From NCBI RefSeq assembly GCF_024347655.1, contig NZ_AP025515.1, forward strand, positions 930,001-994,000: a stretch of DNA of 64,000 nt, given 5' to 3'. The stretch is from Vibrio toranzoniae. GTDB taxonomy: Bacteria; Pseudomonadota; Gammaproteobacteria; Enterobacterales; Vibrionaceae. Each line of letters opens with the position of its first letter. Within the stretch, counting starts at the first letter, position 1. Both the position numbers and the translations under genes were made by a program. The notes under the pieces were generated by a model. That model was not told where the DNA came from, did no database searches, and saw nothing but the letters and a program-made list of their open reading frames with translations. Positions 42,277 to 50,862 of this stretch are shown piece after piece.

Positions 42277-42765
42277 ATGCAGGGAAATAGTCAAAATGAT
42301 TCGTCGAACTTCGTCGATAGTAAATCGCATGATAGAGAGGCGGATGATCTTAAACGTGCAGCTTCTGAATTAAATGGACTATGGAAGGACTTAACCCTAC
42401 TGCAAGCACACACAGAGCAATGGTCTAAGTCGACCTTTGAACTGTTTTTATTAGAGTTACGCAATAGTGTTACGGCTTGTAAAAAGATTTTTGTGTTCCA
42501 ATTTATCTTTATTGTGTTGTTACCGATGTTTCTTTTTAGTGTCGCTGTCGGTGCTGGGGTTGTGAGCTACTACTTCACTTTAAACCTGTTGGCGGGTTAC
42601 GGCACGTTCATGTTGATGCTCAGTTTTATTCTTATAAGCCTAGTGTTTTGTCATAAGTACTTAAGGCAGTTTGTCGGCTTTGAATATACCAAAGAACAAT
42701 TGAAGGAGGGGTTACATGTCAGTACTCAGAAAACGACAAAGAGAAATACAGATGAAAAGGCTTGA
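42277..42765 (+). CDS. YqjE-like (holin superfamily 6) membrane protein
   Basis: 162 residues. An amphipathic helical N-terminus (about 15-70) is followed by two membrane segments (about 72-95 and 102-127) and a charged tail. This matches the YqjE/phage-holin-6 family layout. It lies 35 bases after the YqjD-like gene and its 3-prime end overlaps the next gene by 50 bases. E. coli has yqjD-yqjE-yqjK in the same order. Function unknown. Confidence 0.82.
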   Translation: MQGNSQNDSSNFVDSKSHDREADDLKRAASELNGLWKDLTLLQAHTEQWSKSTFELFLLELRNSVTACKKIFVFQFIFIVLLPMFLFSVAVGAGVVSYYFTLNLLAGYGTFMLMLSFILISLVFCHKYLRQFVGFEYTKEQLKEGLHVSTQKTTKRNTDEKA

Positions 42766-42964
42766 GGGGAAAAGTAGGGCTCGTCAAGCGGCACTCTGTA
42801 TCGGGCTCATTCGCCATAAAGGAAAAGAGTTTATTGAAAATCGCCCCTTATATGCATTAGGTGTAACAACACTTGGGATCGCGTTTCTTAGCCAAACGAG
42901 GCACTTTAAGTCATCTATTTTTGGCTACCAACCCGTGTCATTAATACTTGGTTTGCTCAAATAA
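42716..42964 (+). CDS. small YqjK-like protein
   Basis: 82 residues; Arg/Lys-rich helical N-terminus and a weak hydrophobic stretch (about 44-60, LYALGVTTLGIAFLS). It starts inside the yqjE-like gene but has a strong AAGGAGG ribosome site 7 bases upstream, which supports it. Order and size parallel E. coli yqjK. Function unknown. Confidence 0.75.
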   Translation: MSVLRKRQREIQMKRLEGKSRARQAALCIGLIRHKGKEFIENRPLYALGVTTLGIAFLSQTRHFKSSIFGYQPVSLILGLLK

Positions 42965-43074
42965 CAATAAGTATTAATTTAATCCTGGTTGGGCTCAAGT
43001 TTTTAGTTAAATATCTGATTTAGCCTTTACTCGTTACTTCTGAAATCGCAAGTCTACTACCATATAGGAATATA

Positions 43075-44133
43075 ATGACAACAAAAAAATATGAGCTTTT
43101 GACAGCTAGCTTTATGTTCTTTGCGATCTTAATGATGTCTATTTTCACATTATATATAGCCAAGCCGCTTTTGCTGCCTATCATTTGTGGCGCCTTTATT
43201 TCTTTATTATGTAGCCCATTGGTTAATTATCTAATTCGTTTCGGAATTCCTCGTGTCGTTAACGTAAGTGCAGTATTGATTGGCCTTGTCGGCTTTGTTG
43301 TGATTAGCCTAAATATGCTAAGTGAACCCGCTCAGCAATGGTGGTCGAAATTGCCGATGTTGCTTGAAAATGTATCCAATGAAGTGAGTGAAGCGGCTCA
43401 AAGTAGCAGCCTGACTGATGCGACTGGGTTGTCTATGAGTAGTACTGTGGCTAATGATGGGCTTACCAATAATACGGCTTTTTCCATCATAAAATCGGTG
43501 CTCACAACAACGCCTACTATTGTCACGCAGTTAATGGTGGCATTTCTTATGGCATATTTCATGATGAATTATGGCCGAAGAATTTATGCCAAAAGCTTAT
43601 CTTTGTTTGAACGATTTTCAGACAAGCGCAAGGCTGTTGAGTTGGTTAAAGTCCTGCAAAAGGATTTGTCTCGTTATATAGGTTCGATCACCATCGTTAA
43701 TGTTTGCCTAGGGCTTATTGTCGGTTGTGTTTTTTATATGATGGGACTGCAAGACCCTTTTCTTTGGGGGGCATTTGCAGGCTTGATGAATTACATCCCT
43801 TACCTTGGTCCAATGGTTTCAGTAACGTGTTTCGCGTTAGTCTCATTTATACAATTTGAGTCATTCAGTTACGCCTTGACCGTTGCGGCGATTTTCTTAA
43901 CCATCAACTTGATTGAGAGCCAGCTAGTGACGCCTACTTTGTTGGGAAAAAGATTTAGTCTCAACCCATTGGTTTTGTTTGTATGGCTGGTATTTTGGGG
44001 TTGGCTGTGGGGGTCAATGGGGATGCTGATAGGCGTACCGTTACTTGTTTGTGTAAATGTACTTTTTGATCAGTTAAGCCACCCAAAATCGAGTTTATAT
44101 GGTACTAAAATAGACAAAAGAAAGACTGGGTAA
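43075..44133 (+). CDS. AI-2E family membrane transporter (PerM/YhhT-like)
   Basis: 352 residues with 7-8 membrane segments: a first pair (about 10-55), one at 63-80, a soluble loop (85-150), then the family core GLIVGCVFYMMGLQDPFLWGAFAGLMNYIPYLGP-like segment near 215-245 and a C-terminal hydrophobic region. AI-2E proteins are proposed exporters of autoinducer-2 or Na+/H+ antiporters; many are uncharacterised. GGAA precedes the ATG. It follows the yqjK-like gene by 110 bases and could be part of the same sigma-54 transcript, since no terminator or promoter is clear between them. Confidence 0.87.
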   Translation: MTTKKYELLTASFMFFAILMMSIFTLYIAKPLLLPIICGAFISLLCSPLVNYLIRFGIPRVVNVSAVLIGLVGFVVISLNMLSEPAQQWWSKLPMLLENVSNEVSEAAQSSSLTDATGLSMSSTVANDGLTNNTAFSIIKSVLTTTPTIVTQLMVAFLMAYFMMNYGRRIYAKSLSLFERFSDKRKAVELVKVLQKDLSRYIGSITIVNVCLGLIVGCVFYMMGLQDPFLWGAFAGLMNYIPYLGPMVSVTCFALVSFIQFESFSYALTVAAIFLTINLIESQLVTPTLLGKRFSLNPLVLFVWLVFWGWLWGSMGMLIGVPLLVCVNVLFDQLSHPKSSLYGTKIDKRKTG

Positions 44134-44160
44134 CTCCCCACGATTAGCCTTTTTAACTTA

Positions 44161-44211
44161 GTCTTTAAAAATACCATGTCTTTAAAAACAGCATGTCTCT
44201 AAAGACACCAT
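44161..44211. repeat. 17-bp tandem repeat, three copies
   Basis: GTCTTTAAAAATACCAT, GTCTTTAAAAACAGCAT and GTCTCTAAAGACACCAT at 44161-44177, 44178-44194 and 44195-44211. It lies between converging genes, so a regulatory role is unlikely. Confidence 0.85.
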
Positions 44212-44296
44212 TTACATCTACTGGGCTTATTGGTTTGATCAGGGACATGCTTTTTATGATGCCATTGTTCTAGAGCCTGTAACCATGTTAGTTATT

Positions 44297-44872
44297 TTAC
44301 TTATCGGTATTTAAGTTTCGAATCAGCTTGGCAGGTGTGCCTCCATACAGGCAATCTGGCGGTACATCACTGTTGACTACGGAGTTAGCCGCGATGACTG
44401 AGCGAGCGCCAATAGTTACGCCTTGATTGATCACCGAGTTCCCGCCAACCCACACATCATCTTCGATTGTTATTGGTAAACAAAAGGTTTCCCATTTACG
44501 GCGGCTACGATAATCAAGGGAGTGTGATGGCGTATAGAATTGAGCGCTTGGTCCAATTAAAACATTATTACCGACTTTGATATTAGCACCGTCGAGCATT
44601 ACCACGTTCATGTTGATGAAGGTGTCGTTACCGATCTCAATGGTTTTACCAAACTCACAATGAAAAGGAGGTTGGATTAAGCTGTTACTACCGACCTTCC
44701 CGAATAGTCGCTCTTGCAATGCGTGTTGTTGGTCTGGTTTTTGGTGGTTGTTGAAGGCCATTAACGATTTTTTTGCATTGGTACGTATGATGTCAATTTT
44801 TGGGTCGGCGCCATCATACACTTGTCCAGATAGCATCTTTTCTAATTCAGTTTGAGTGTTAGTTTTGCTCAT
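44297..44872 (-). CDS. maltose O-acetyltransferase-type sugar acetyltransferase
   Basis: 191 residues, left-handed beta-helix acetyltransferase of the Maa/NodL/LacA group, which acetylates sugars with acetyl-CoA. N-terminal Maa domain (LEKMLSGQVYDGADPKI), then hexapeptide repeats such as IKVGNNVLIGPSAQF, the catalytic-His segment YTPSHSLDY, and VWVGGNSVINQGVTIGARSVIAANSVV. C-terminal GGTPAKLIRNL is the family signature. A second member of the family is at 58123. Biological substrate unknown. Confidence 0.9.
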   Translation of the reverse strand: MSKTNTQTELEKMLSGQVYDGADPKIDIIRTNAKKSLMAFNNHQKPDQQHALQERLFGKVGSNSLIQPPFHCEFGKTIEIGNDTFINMNVVMLDGANIKVGNNVLIGPSAQFYTPSHSLDYRSRRKWETFCLPITIEDDVWVGGNSVINQGVTIGARSVIAANSVVNSDVPPDCLYGGTPAKLIRNLNTDK

Positions 44873-44902
44873 GCTTGCCCACTTTCCGAGAGTCTCGGTT
44901 TA

Positions 44903-45064
44903 ATACCAATCGTAGTAAATAACTGGTCATCCTAGCTGGTTAAAACGCTCAATAACTGCGTTAGAAATTTTGATTGTAGAATAACTACTTATCGAAAATT
45001 TCTGCCTTGTTCTTAAGCCTTTTTCCTGCGCTATTTATGATCACTTACTTACTGTGATTGGTAT
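44903..45064. repeat. MITE-like palindromic intergenic repeat of vibrios
   Basis: 162 bp bounded by ATACCAATC and GATTGGTAT. Its ends form a 28-bp imperfect terminal inverted repeat (23 of 28). Inside, AGAAATTTT and AAAATTTCT make a 9-bp inverted repeat around GATTGTAGAATAACTACTT-type sequence. I remember highly similar copies between genes in many Vibrio genomes. It codes for no protein and lies between maa and the add terminator. No clear target-site duplication. Confidence 0.8.
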
Positions 45065-45102
45065 AAATGACGAATACTGCAAGATTAGCGATTTTTAGAC
45101 AT

Positions 45103-45133
45103 AAAAAAAGAGAAAAGCCTCAGCCTTTCTCTT
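45103..45133 (-). terminator. terminator of add
   Basis: On the minus strand AAGAGAAAGGC pairs with GCTTTTCTCTT (one wobble) around a short TGAG loop, then a run of seven T follows, about 40 bases after the add stop. Confidence 0.88.
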
Positions 45134-45173
45134 CCGGTTTTCATCACTAAATGAGATTAGGAATACAAGTTAA

Positions 45174-46172
45174 TTAGATCTGCTCTACGAAACTCATTAG
45201 GTGCTGTTTCACTTCGTCTGAAGCAAAAGCGCTTTCTACAGAGTACTTGTAGATTTCTACGTAATCTTCTTTCGTTAGGCCGAACGTTTCACACACACGT
45301 TTCACTTCGTTAGTCATGGTTGTGTTCGACACAGTTCGATTATCTGTGTTGATGGTAACAACGATGCCATCTTTCTTGAACTCAGCAATGGGGTGGTCGC
45401 TAAATTGATGAATACATTTAGTCTGAACGTTACTCGTTGGGCAGGTCTCAAGCGCTACCTGCTTATCTTTAACGATATTGTACGCATCTTCGTTGCCTTG
45501 GATGTGGACACCGTGGCCGATGCGCTCAGCGTCTAGCATAGTGACAGCGTCGTAAACGTTTTGACCATGCCATTGCTCACCAGCGTGAACTGTCACACGG
45601 TAGCCTTGTTCGATAGCGTATTGCGTGTACTCAGGGAATTCCGCACAGAAACCTGGCTTTTCGCCGCCAGCGATATCAAACGCAACAACACCTTTATCAA
45701 GGTATGGTTTACCTGCGTCGATCACATCTTTGATAGAATCTTTAGGGAACATACGAAGTACAGACATGATGTAGTTGCCCTTGATGTCATATTTCTCTTC
45801 AGCACGCTTCATGCCTTTTACTGCGCTTGCAATGATCGTATCAAGAGACAGGCCTTTGTTTACGTGCAGGATTGGTGCAAAGCGAACTTCTAGGTACTTA
45901 ACGTTTTCTAGTGCAGCGTCTTCGTAAAGCTCGAAAGAGATACGCTCAATCGCCTCTTCAGTTTGCATGACTTGCAGTGGCAGGCTGAAACAAGCCAGGT
46001 ACTCATCTAAGTTTTTGCAATCTTCTGGCACAGTTAGAGATTGAACAACCGCATCGCGATCTTCAGGTAGTTCGATATTGTACTGTTTTGCTAGGTCAAT
46101 AATCGTATCTGGGCGAACACTTCCGTCTAGGTGGCAGTGCAGATCAATCTTCGGGAGTGCTAGAAAGTTCAT
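45174..46172 (-). CDS. add: adenosine deaminase
   Basis: Zinc TIM-barrel hydrolase of 332 residues that converts adenosine (and deoxyadenosine) to inosine. Zinc ligands lie in HCHLDGS (His12, His14), and the active-site set is in VTVHAGEQWHG (His and Glu) and TINTDNRTVS (Asp pair). ERIGHGVH carries a further catalytic His. It diverges from the LysR gene at 46300 by 127 bp, which suggests LysR control. Own terminator downstream. Confidence 0.95.
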   Translation of the reverse strand: MNFLALPKIDLHCHLDGSVRPDTIIDLAKQYNIELPEDRDAVVQSLTVPEDCKNLDEYLACFSLPLQVMQTEEAIERISFELYEDAALENVKYLEVRFAPILHVNKGLSLDTIIASAVKGMKRAEEKYDIKGNYIMSVLRMFPKDSIKDVIDAGKPYLDKGVVAFDIAGGEKPGFCAEFPEYTQYAIEQGYRVTVHAGEQWHGQNVYDAVTMLDAERIGHGVHIQGNEDAYNIVKDKQVALETCPTSNVQTKCIHQFSDHPIAEFKKDGIVVTINTDNRTVSNTTMTNEVKRVCETFGLTKEDYVEIYKYSVESAFASDEVKQHLMSFVEQI

Positions 46173-46299
46173 GAGTATTCCTTAGGTCTATTATTTTTTT
46201 GAGTTATTAACTCATAGGTTACATGGACTTAAATTAACAAGTTTGTGATATGATTTAAAGTGACATAAAGTCATCATTAATCTGAATTCAAGGAATATC

Positions 46300-47235
46300 A
46301 TGGTAGATGTTAAGAGCTTACTCAAATGTGATATGAATTTACTGCTGTGTTTACATGTGTTGATTGAAGAGCGTAGCGTGAGTAAAACAGCAGAGCGGTT
46401 GTTTCTTAGTCAGTCGGCGGTAAGTAAGCAACTAACTAAGCTACGATCCTTGTTTGATGACCCGCTGTTTGAACGTGAGTCAAAAGGTCTGTTCCCAACT
46501 CCGAAAGCGACCTCTCTGGCACCAAAAATTCATCAGATCCTTTTGCAAGTTGAACAGCTAACCGTGCCGGACATTTTTGAGCCAAAATACAGCGAGCGCA
46601 CTTTTAATATCGATCTTGTTGAAACCGCTTATACCGCGATTTACCCCAAATTTATGCCTAATGCGTTGGCAGAAGCGCCGAGCATCACGATAAACAGTAC
46701 AACTTGGAGTAGTGAAACCTTTAAGCGCTTACTAAAGCGTGAGGTTGATTTTGGGATTGGGATTTTTGAGCATGATGAGCGCGCGAGTACCCATATTCAG
46801 AATATCCCTTTTGAACTAAATTATGTTGAATTGCTACAAGATTACTCAGTGTGTTTAATGCGTAATGACCACCCTGTACTTCAAGAAGAGTGGAATTTAC
46901 AAGCGTTTCTAAAACATCGTCATATCCAGCTTGTGACGGGTGGAGTAGGTGACTGGTTATTACTTGAAGTCTTGCAAGCCAAGCAGTTACAAATTAATAA
47001 AGCGGCGAACGTGTCGGATATTACCAGCGCAGTAAAACTGTGTAAGCAAAGTGATTTGTTGATGTGCTATCCCTATAACTCAGTACGAGATTATATCGAG
47101 AGTGGCGAGCTGGTGATGAAACCGATTCCAATAGAATTAGTACCGGGTGGTTTGTTCTTGCTTTGGCACCGTTACTTTGACTCTGAACCAAGTCACAAAT
47201 GGTTGAGGGAGTTAATTGTCGATCAAACACGTTAA
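46300..47235 (+). CDS. LysR-family transcriptional regulator
   Basis: 311 residues. N-terminal helix-turn-helix: LLLCLHVLIEERSVSKTAERLFLSQSAVSKQL (about 14-45), then a linker helix and a periplasmic-binding-like effector domain (about 95-300). FDDPLFERESKGLFPT is typical of the family. It is divergent from add, so it may regulate purine nucleoside use, but its effector is unknown. Confidence 0.9.
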   Translation: MVDVKSLLKCDMNLLLCLHVLIEERSVSKTAERLFLSQSAVSKQLTKLRSLFDDPLFERESKGLFPTPKATSLAPKIHQILLQVEQLTVPDIFEPKYSERTFNIDLVETAYTAIYPKFMPNALAEAPSITINSTTWSSETFKRLLKREVDFGIGIFEHDERASTHIQNIPFELNYVELLQDYSVCLMRNDHPVLQEEWNLQAFLKHRHIQLVTGGVGDWLLLEVLQAKQLQINKAANVSDITSAVKLCKQSDLLMCYPYNSVRDYIESGELVMKPIPIELVPGGLFLLWHRYFDSEPSHKWLRELIVDQTR

Positions 47236-47315
47236 TGGCTGAGAGTCTCATCGATGCTCAAATGTGTCATTGATACTATTATTAATATTTCTATTTGAAT
47301 GTTAGGCAAATTGCG

Positions 47316-48089
47316 TTAGTTTTGCTGTCTTACGAAAGCCAGTGGTGTTTGTCCGGTTTGCTGTTTGAAAAAAGCAATAAAAGCGCTATTGGATGAAAAC
47401 TCTAATTGGTGTGCCACATCACCGACTTGTCGGCTCTCTGATAACAATTCAATTGCTTTAAACAAGCGCCACTGTTGTCGCCATTCTTGATAGGTCATGC
47501 CTGTTTCTGCTTTGAATAATCGGGTAATCGTTTTGGGGCTTGCGCCAACTGAGTTCGCTAATGTCGAGAGGGCAGGTGCAAGAAAGGAAGCGGTTCGAAC
47601 TCGTTTACAAAAGCTTTTAAAGCGGCGATCTGTCGGTATCGGTAAGATGAATGAATACTGATTGGCGCTGTAAAACTCTTCCCAGAATAGGTTGGCGGTA
47701 TTGGTGATTTGCTCTGGTGCAATGTTCCAATCCCAAAAGGCCATTTTATTAATCAGCGCCTTTAAAAGCTCATTCACTTCAATAATTTCAATCGCTTCTG
47801 GGCAGGTATAAATACTGCTATCGAAATAGAGCGAGCGATAGGCAACCACATTAGTCATCTGCGCTCGGTGCTTGGTATAGGGCGGGATCCACACGGCTTT
47901 GGTCGGCGGTAAAATGCAAAAGGCGTTTTCTAAGGTTAAGGTGATGCAGCCTTGTGGAGCATACAGAAGTTGCCCCTTAACGTGGTGATGTATGCCCGAG
48001 TCATGTTTGCCTAGCTCTGCGGCAATGCCAATGACAGGTGCGGGTAAGCTATCTGCATCAAACTCGATGGTCTCACTAATTAATGCCAT
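47316..48089 (-). CDS. AraC-family regulator (NimR-like)
   Basis: 257 residues from the ATG at 48089; a GTG at 48170 would start 17 bp from the divergent gene and has no ribosome site. N-terminal cupin (about 5-90, KHDSGIHHHVKGQLLYAPQG, WIPPYTKHRAQMT) and C-terminal double helix-turn-helix (ANSVGASPKTITRLFKAET, VAHQLEFSSNSAFIAFFKQQT). This layout matches regulators such as E. coli NimR, which control an adjacent MFS exporter. An MFS gene is divergent 97 bp away. Confidence 0.88.
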   Translation of the reverse strand: MALISETIEFDADSLPAPVIGIAAELGKHDSGIHHHVKGQLLYAPQGCITLTLENAFCILPPTKAVWIPPYTKHRAQMTNVVAYRSLYFDSSIYTCPEAIEIIEVNELLKALINKMAFWDWNIAPEQITNTANLFWEEFYSANQYSFILPIPTDRRFKSFCKRVRTASFLAPALSTLANSVGASPKTITRLFKAETGMTYQEWRQQWRLFKAIELLSESRQVGDVAHQLEFSSNSAFIAFFKQQTGQTPLAFVRQQN

Positions 48090-48186
48090 TTGTCCCAATC
48101 TTGTTGTTTTTGGTTTTAATGTTGTTAACGAGCCAAGGTTAGTTTCCTCTAGACTTCCCGTCAAGTTCACTGGTCTTGGAAAAATG

Positions 48187-49308
48187 ATGAAAACAAAACC
48201 TTCTTTATGGCAAATGGTGCTGCTGTTGATGTTCCCTCAAATCGCAGAAACCATCTATAGCCCGACTCTGGATTCTATATCGAAATCCTTTGATGTTAGT
48301 TATACACAAGCGGCACAAACCCTATCGATTTACTTCTCTGCATTTGCGGTGGGTGTGGTGGTATGGGGCGTGTTAGCGGATAAATGGGGACGTCGTCCTA
48401 CCATGTTATTGGGGATGGGATTATTCGCTTGTTCAGCACTCATTGCTATGCAAACCGACAGTTTCACGTGGTTGATGATAGCAAGAGCGATGGGCGCTTT
48501 CGGACTTGCGGTTGGCTCTGTCGTCACTCAAACCATGCTTCGAGATGCTTTTAGCGGAACAGAGCTAGCCAAGGTATTTGGTTACATGGGTATGGGGTTG
48601 TCGATTAGCCCAATCATCGGGTTGCTACTGGGTGGCCAGTTAAGCCAAGCCGGTGGGCATCAATATGTGTTTATTGCATTGTTTATTATGGTATTAGCAT
48701 TGCTGTTACATAGCTTATGGTCGCTGCCTGAAACACAACAATCTAAGCAGCCGTTGCAATTAAAATCACTCAGTCGTCACATGATCAAAGACGGCGGTAT
48801 TTGGGTATCGGCACTGCTTGTTGCGTCATTCAACATTGCGTTGTTTTCGTATTATCAACTGGGTTCATTCACCTTCTTACAGCTTGGATTCAGCATCGAG
48901 CAGTTTGGTTATAGTGGTGTCGTGCTTGGGTTCGGAACCTTGTTGGGAAGCTTGGTTAACAAAGCGCTCTTGAAGCGACAAGTGTCATCTATCTCTTTGA
49001 TTGGCTTAGCGGTAGGGCTTCAAACATTAGGTGCGGTGGGTGTGTATTGTTCACAACACACGATCTGGTTCTTGCTTCCGATGATGTTGGTGGTTATGGC
49101 GTTTAGCATTGCGATTCCTAATGTATTGAGCCGAGCGTTGGTGCGTTACCAATCTCAAGCAGGAAGTGCAGGCGCACTGTTTGGTTTGATGTATTACACC
49201 TTGATTGGTTCAGGGCTCGCTTTAGCGGGAATGATTCAAGATTTAGGTATGGTGTTGGTACTTTGTGGCGCGTTATCTGTGTTGGTGACGATACGCAGTC
49301 GACTCTAG
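48187..49308 (+). CDS. MFS drug exporter, Bcr/CflA type
   Basis: 373 residues with 12 hydrophobic segments. I set the start at the ATG of MKTKPSLW (48187), with GGA 6 bases upstream. The MFS motif A-like loop WGVLADKWGRRPTMLLG is at about residues 60-76. ARAMGAFGLAVGSVVTQTMLRDAF is the Bcr/CflA (TIGR00710) hallmark of drug:H+ antiporters. Divergent from the AraC-family regulator, which likely controls it. Substrate unknown. Confidence 0.9.
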   Translation: MKTKPSLWQMVLLLMFPQIAETIYSPTLDSISKSFDVSYTQAAQTLSIYFSAFAVGVVVWGVLADKWGRRPTMLLGMGLFACSALIAMQTDSFTWLMIARAMGAFGLAVGSVVTQTMLRDAFSGTELAKVFGYMGMGLSISPIIGLLLGGQLSQAGGHQYVFIALFIMVLALLLHSLWSLPETQQSKQPLQLKSLSRHMIKDGGIWVSALLVASFNIALFSYYQLGSFTFLQLGFSIEQFGYSGVVLGFGTLLGSLVNKALLKRQVSSISLIGLAVGLQTLGAVGVYCSQHTIWFLLPMMLVVMAFSIAIPNVLSRALVRYQSQAGSAGALFGLMYYTLIGSGLALAGMIQDLGMVLVLCGALSVLVTIRSRL

Positions 49309-49382
49309 ATTTAACGGTAAGATCGTGTTGGAAGTAGCCCAGATCTAACTTTAGATAGTGTCATACATCTAATCTACGTAAG

Positions 49383-49413
49383 AGCGAGCAAGCTTTATTT
49401 GCTCGCTTTTTTT
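49383..49413 (+). terminator. terminator of the Bcr/CflA-type gene
   Basis: AGCGAGCAA and TTGCTCGCT form a perfect 9-bp stem followed by TTTTTT. Confidence 0.9.
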
Positions 49414-49575
49414 CTGGCGAATATCGAGGGCTTGGCCTAACAAATTGTTGAGTAACAGACCCTATATCGGTGAAAAGTTAAGGATTCATTTATCACTGTG
49501 TGGTTTATGAATTAACTGTGCGATAATCATTGCCGTTAACTATCCTATCTATGTTGTATTCATCTAGGAGCCGTA

Positions 49576-50706
49576 TTGATGTTTAAAAGGGTATTGCAGG
49601 CACTATTTTCTCCTTTCGTTGCTAATCAAAGTAAGCAAAGTCATTCTTCAGAAAGTGCCTCCCAACAAGCTACCTCCCAACAAATGACCTCTGAGCAGGA
49701 AAACGTTAAAGCAGAGCAAGTCACTCCTCGCACTTCAATCTTTGTTCCGCCGTCATCTGCTCAGCCATCATCATTACTTGTCGATAAAACGATAAGCCTT
49801 CACGATGGTGAGTTTCTTGATTATCTGTTTGGAGAATCACGCTTGAGAACGGAGTCTGATCCATTTAGCGATTTTGTCGCTTGTCAGATCGAACGTTTGA
49901 TTCGTTCTCCGAAAGCGCTGCTTAATGAACTGCCAGTGATGCCAGCCTCGGTGACTACGTTAATGGCAGAACTACAGAGCGACGAATTTGATATCGATGC
50001 ATTGCTGAAAGTGATTGAGCGAGAGCCAAGTATGGCTGCCGATGTGATTAAACTGGCTAACAGTGCTTTCTACAAACGCAGTGAAAAACAAGTTACCGAC
50101 CTAAAAACAGCATTCCTAAATATGGGTTCTCAAGGGCTAATTGAAGGAGTGGTGAATTCTTACATGAAGAACTTTACGCCGGGCAATAACATTTACTGGC
50201 GTCATTTCGGTGAGAAGATTTGGAATCACAGCGTTCAAACGGCGTCATTTTCTAAGGAGTTGATGAAAGACTCTTCATCCCAAGAAGATCAAGCGGCGGC
50301 GTACTTTGTTGGGTTGATTCGCAATCTGGGCAAGATGATCATTTTCCAGATGATGGTAGAAGCTTTTAAACATGTAGACCCTTCTGTTCCGCCTAACTCA
50401 TTAGCGTTAAAGCGCCTGATGAACAGCTACTCTATTCGCCTGACTTATACCATTGCTAAGTTCTGGGAGCTGCCAGAATCTGTGTTGACCGCGATTGGTT
50501 ACCAAGAGTCTAGCCGATACGAATGCACACCACTTGGCCAAGCTGTGTTTGAGGCTAACTACTTGAGTGAACTGCAATACTTATTGGAAGAAAAAATGAT
50601 TACGGCCGAAATTTTTGAAACCAGATGCCAACAAATAGCGACGCCTTCCGCTAACCTCTTGGCTAATCGTTTACTGAAAGAGTCCGAGTTAGCACTTTTT
50701 GGTTAG
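49576..50706 (+). CDS. HDOD-domain protein
   Basis: 376 residues. A disordered, Ser/Gln-rich N-terminus (about 12-75) precedes an HDOD domain (about 110-310). Segments LLNELPVMPASVTTLMAEL, DVIKLANSAFYKRSEKQVTDLKTAFLNMG and VGLIRNLGKMI are typical. HDOD lacks the metal-binding HD residues and works in signalling. It is often tied to c-di-GMP, chemotaxis or motility control in vibrios. Partner unknown; monocistronic. Confidence 0.88.
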   Translation: MMFKRVLQALFSPFVANQSKQSHSSESASQQATSQQMTSEQENVKAEQVTPRTSIFVPPSSAQPSSLLVDKTISLHDGEFLDYLFGESRLRTESDPFSDFVACQIERLIRSPKALLNELPVMPASVTTLMAELQSDEFDIDALLKVIEREPSMAADVIKLANSAFYKRSEKQVTDLKTAFLNMGSQGLIEGVVNSYMKNFTPGNNIYWRHFGEKIWNHSVQTASFSKELMKDSSSQEDQAAAYFVGLIRNLGKMIIFQMMVEAFKHVDPSVPPNSLALKRLMNSYSIRLTYTIAKFWELPESVLTAIGYQESSRYECTPLGQAVFEANYLSELQYLLEEKMITAEIFETRCQQIATPSANLLANRLLKESELALFG

Positions 50707-50732
50707 GTGGATCTCTCTAAGAGATAAAGCAA

Positions 50733-50757
50733 ATCGCCTCTCGAATTGAGAGGCGAT
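50733..50757 (+). terminator. hairpin after the HDOD gene
   Basis: ATCGCCTCTC and GAGAGGCGAT form a perfect 10-bp stem around GAATT, 26 bases after the stop. The T-run is poor (GGATTTG). Confidence 0.75.
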
Positions 50758-50862
50758 GGATTTGAAGTTTGCTTAAGCAGACAAGCAGCAGACAAGCGAA
50801 GCCGGTGCGTGAAGCTAGGCTGACAAGTAGAAAGTCGATGCATCACTGAAGCGTTGCGATGT

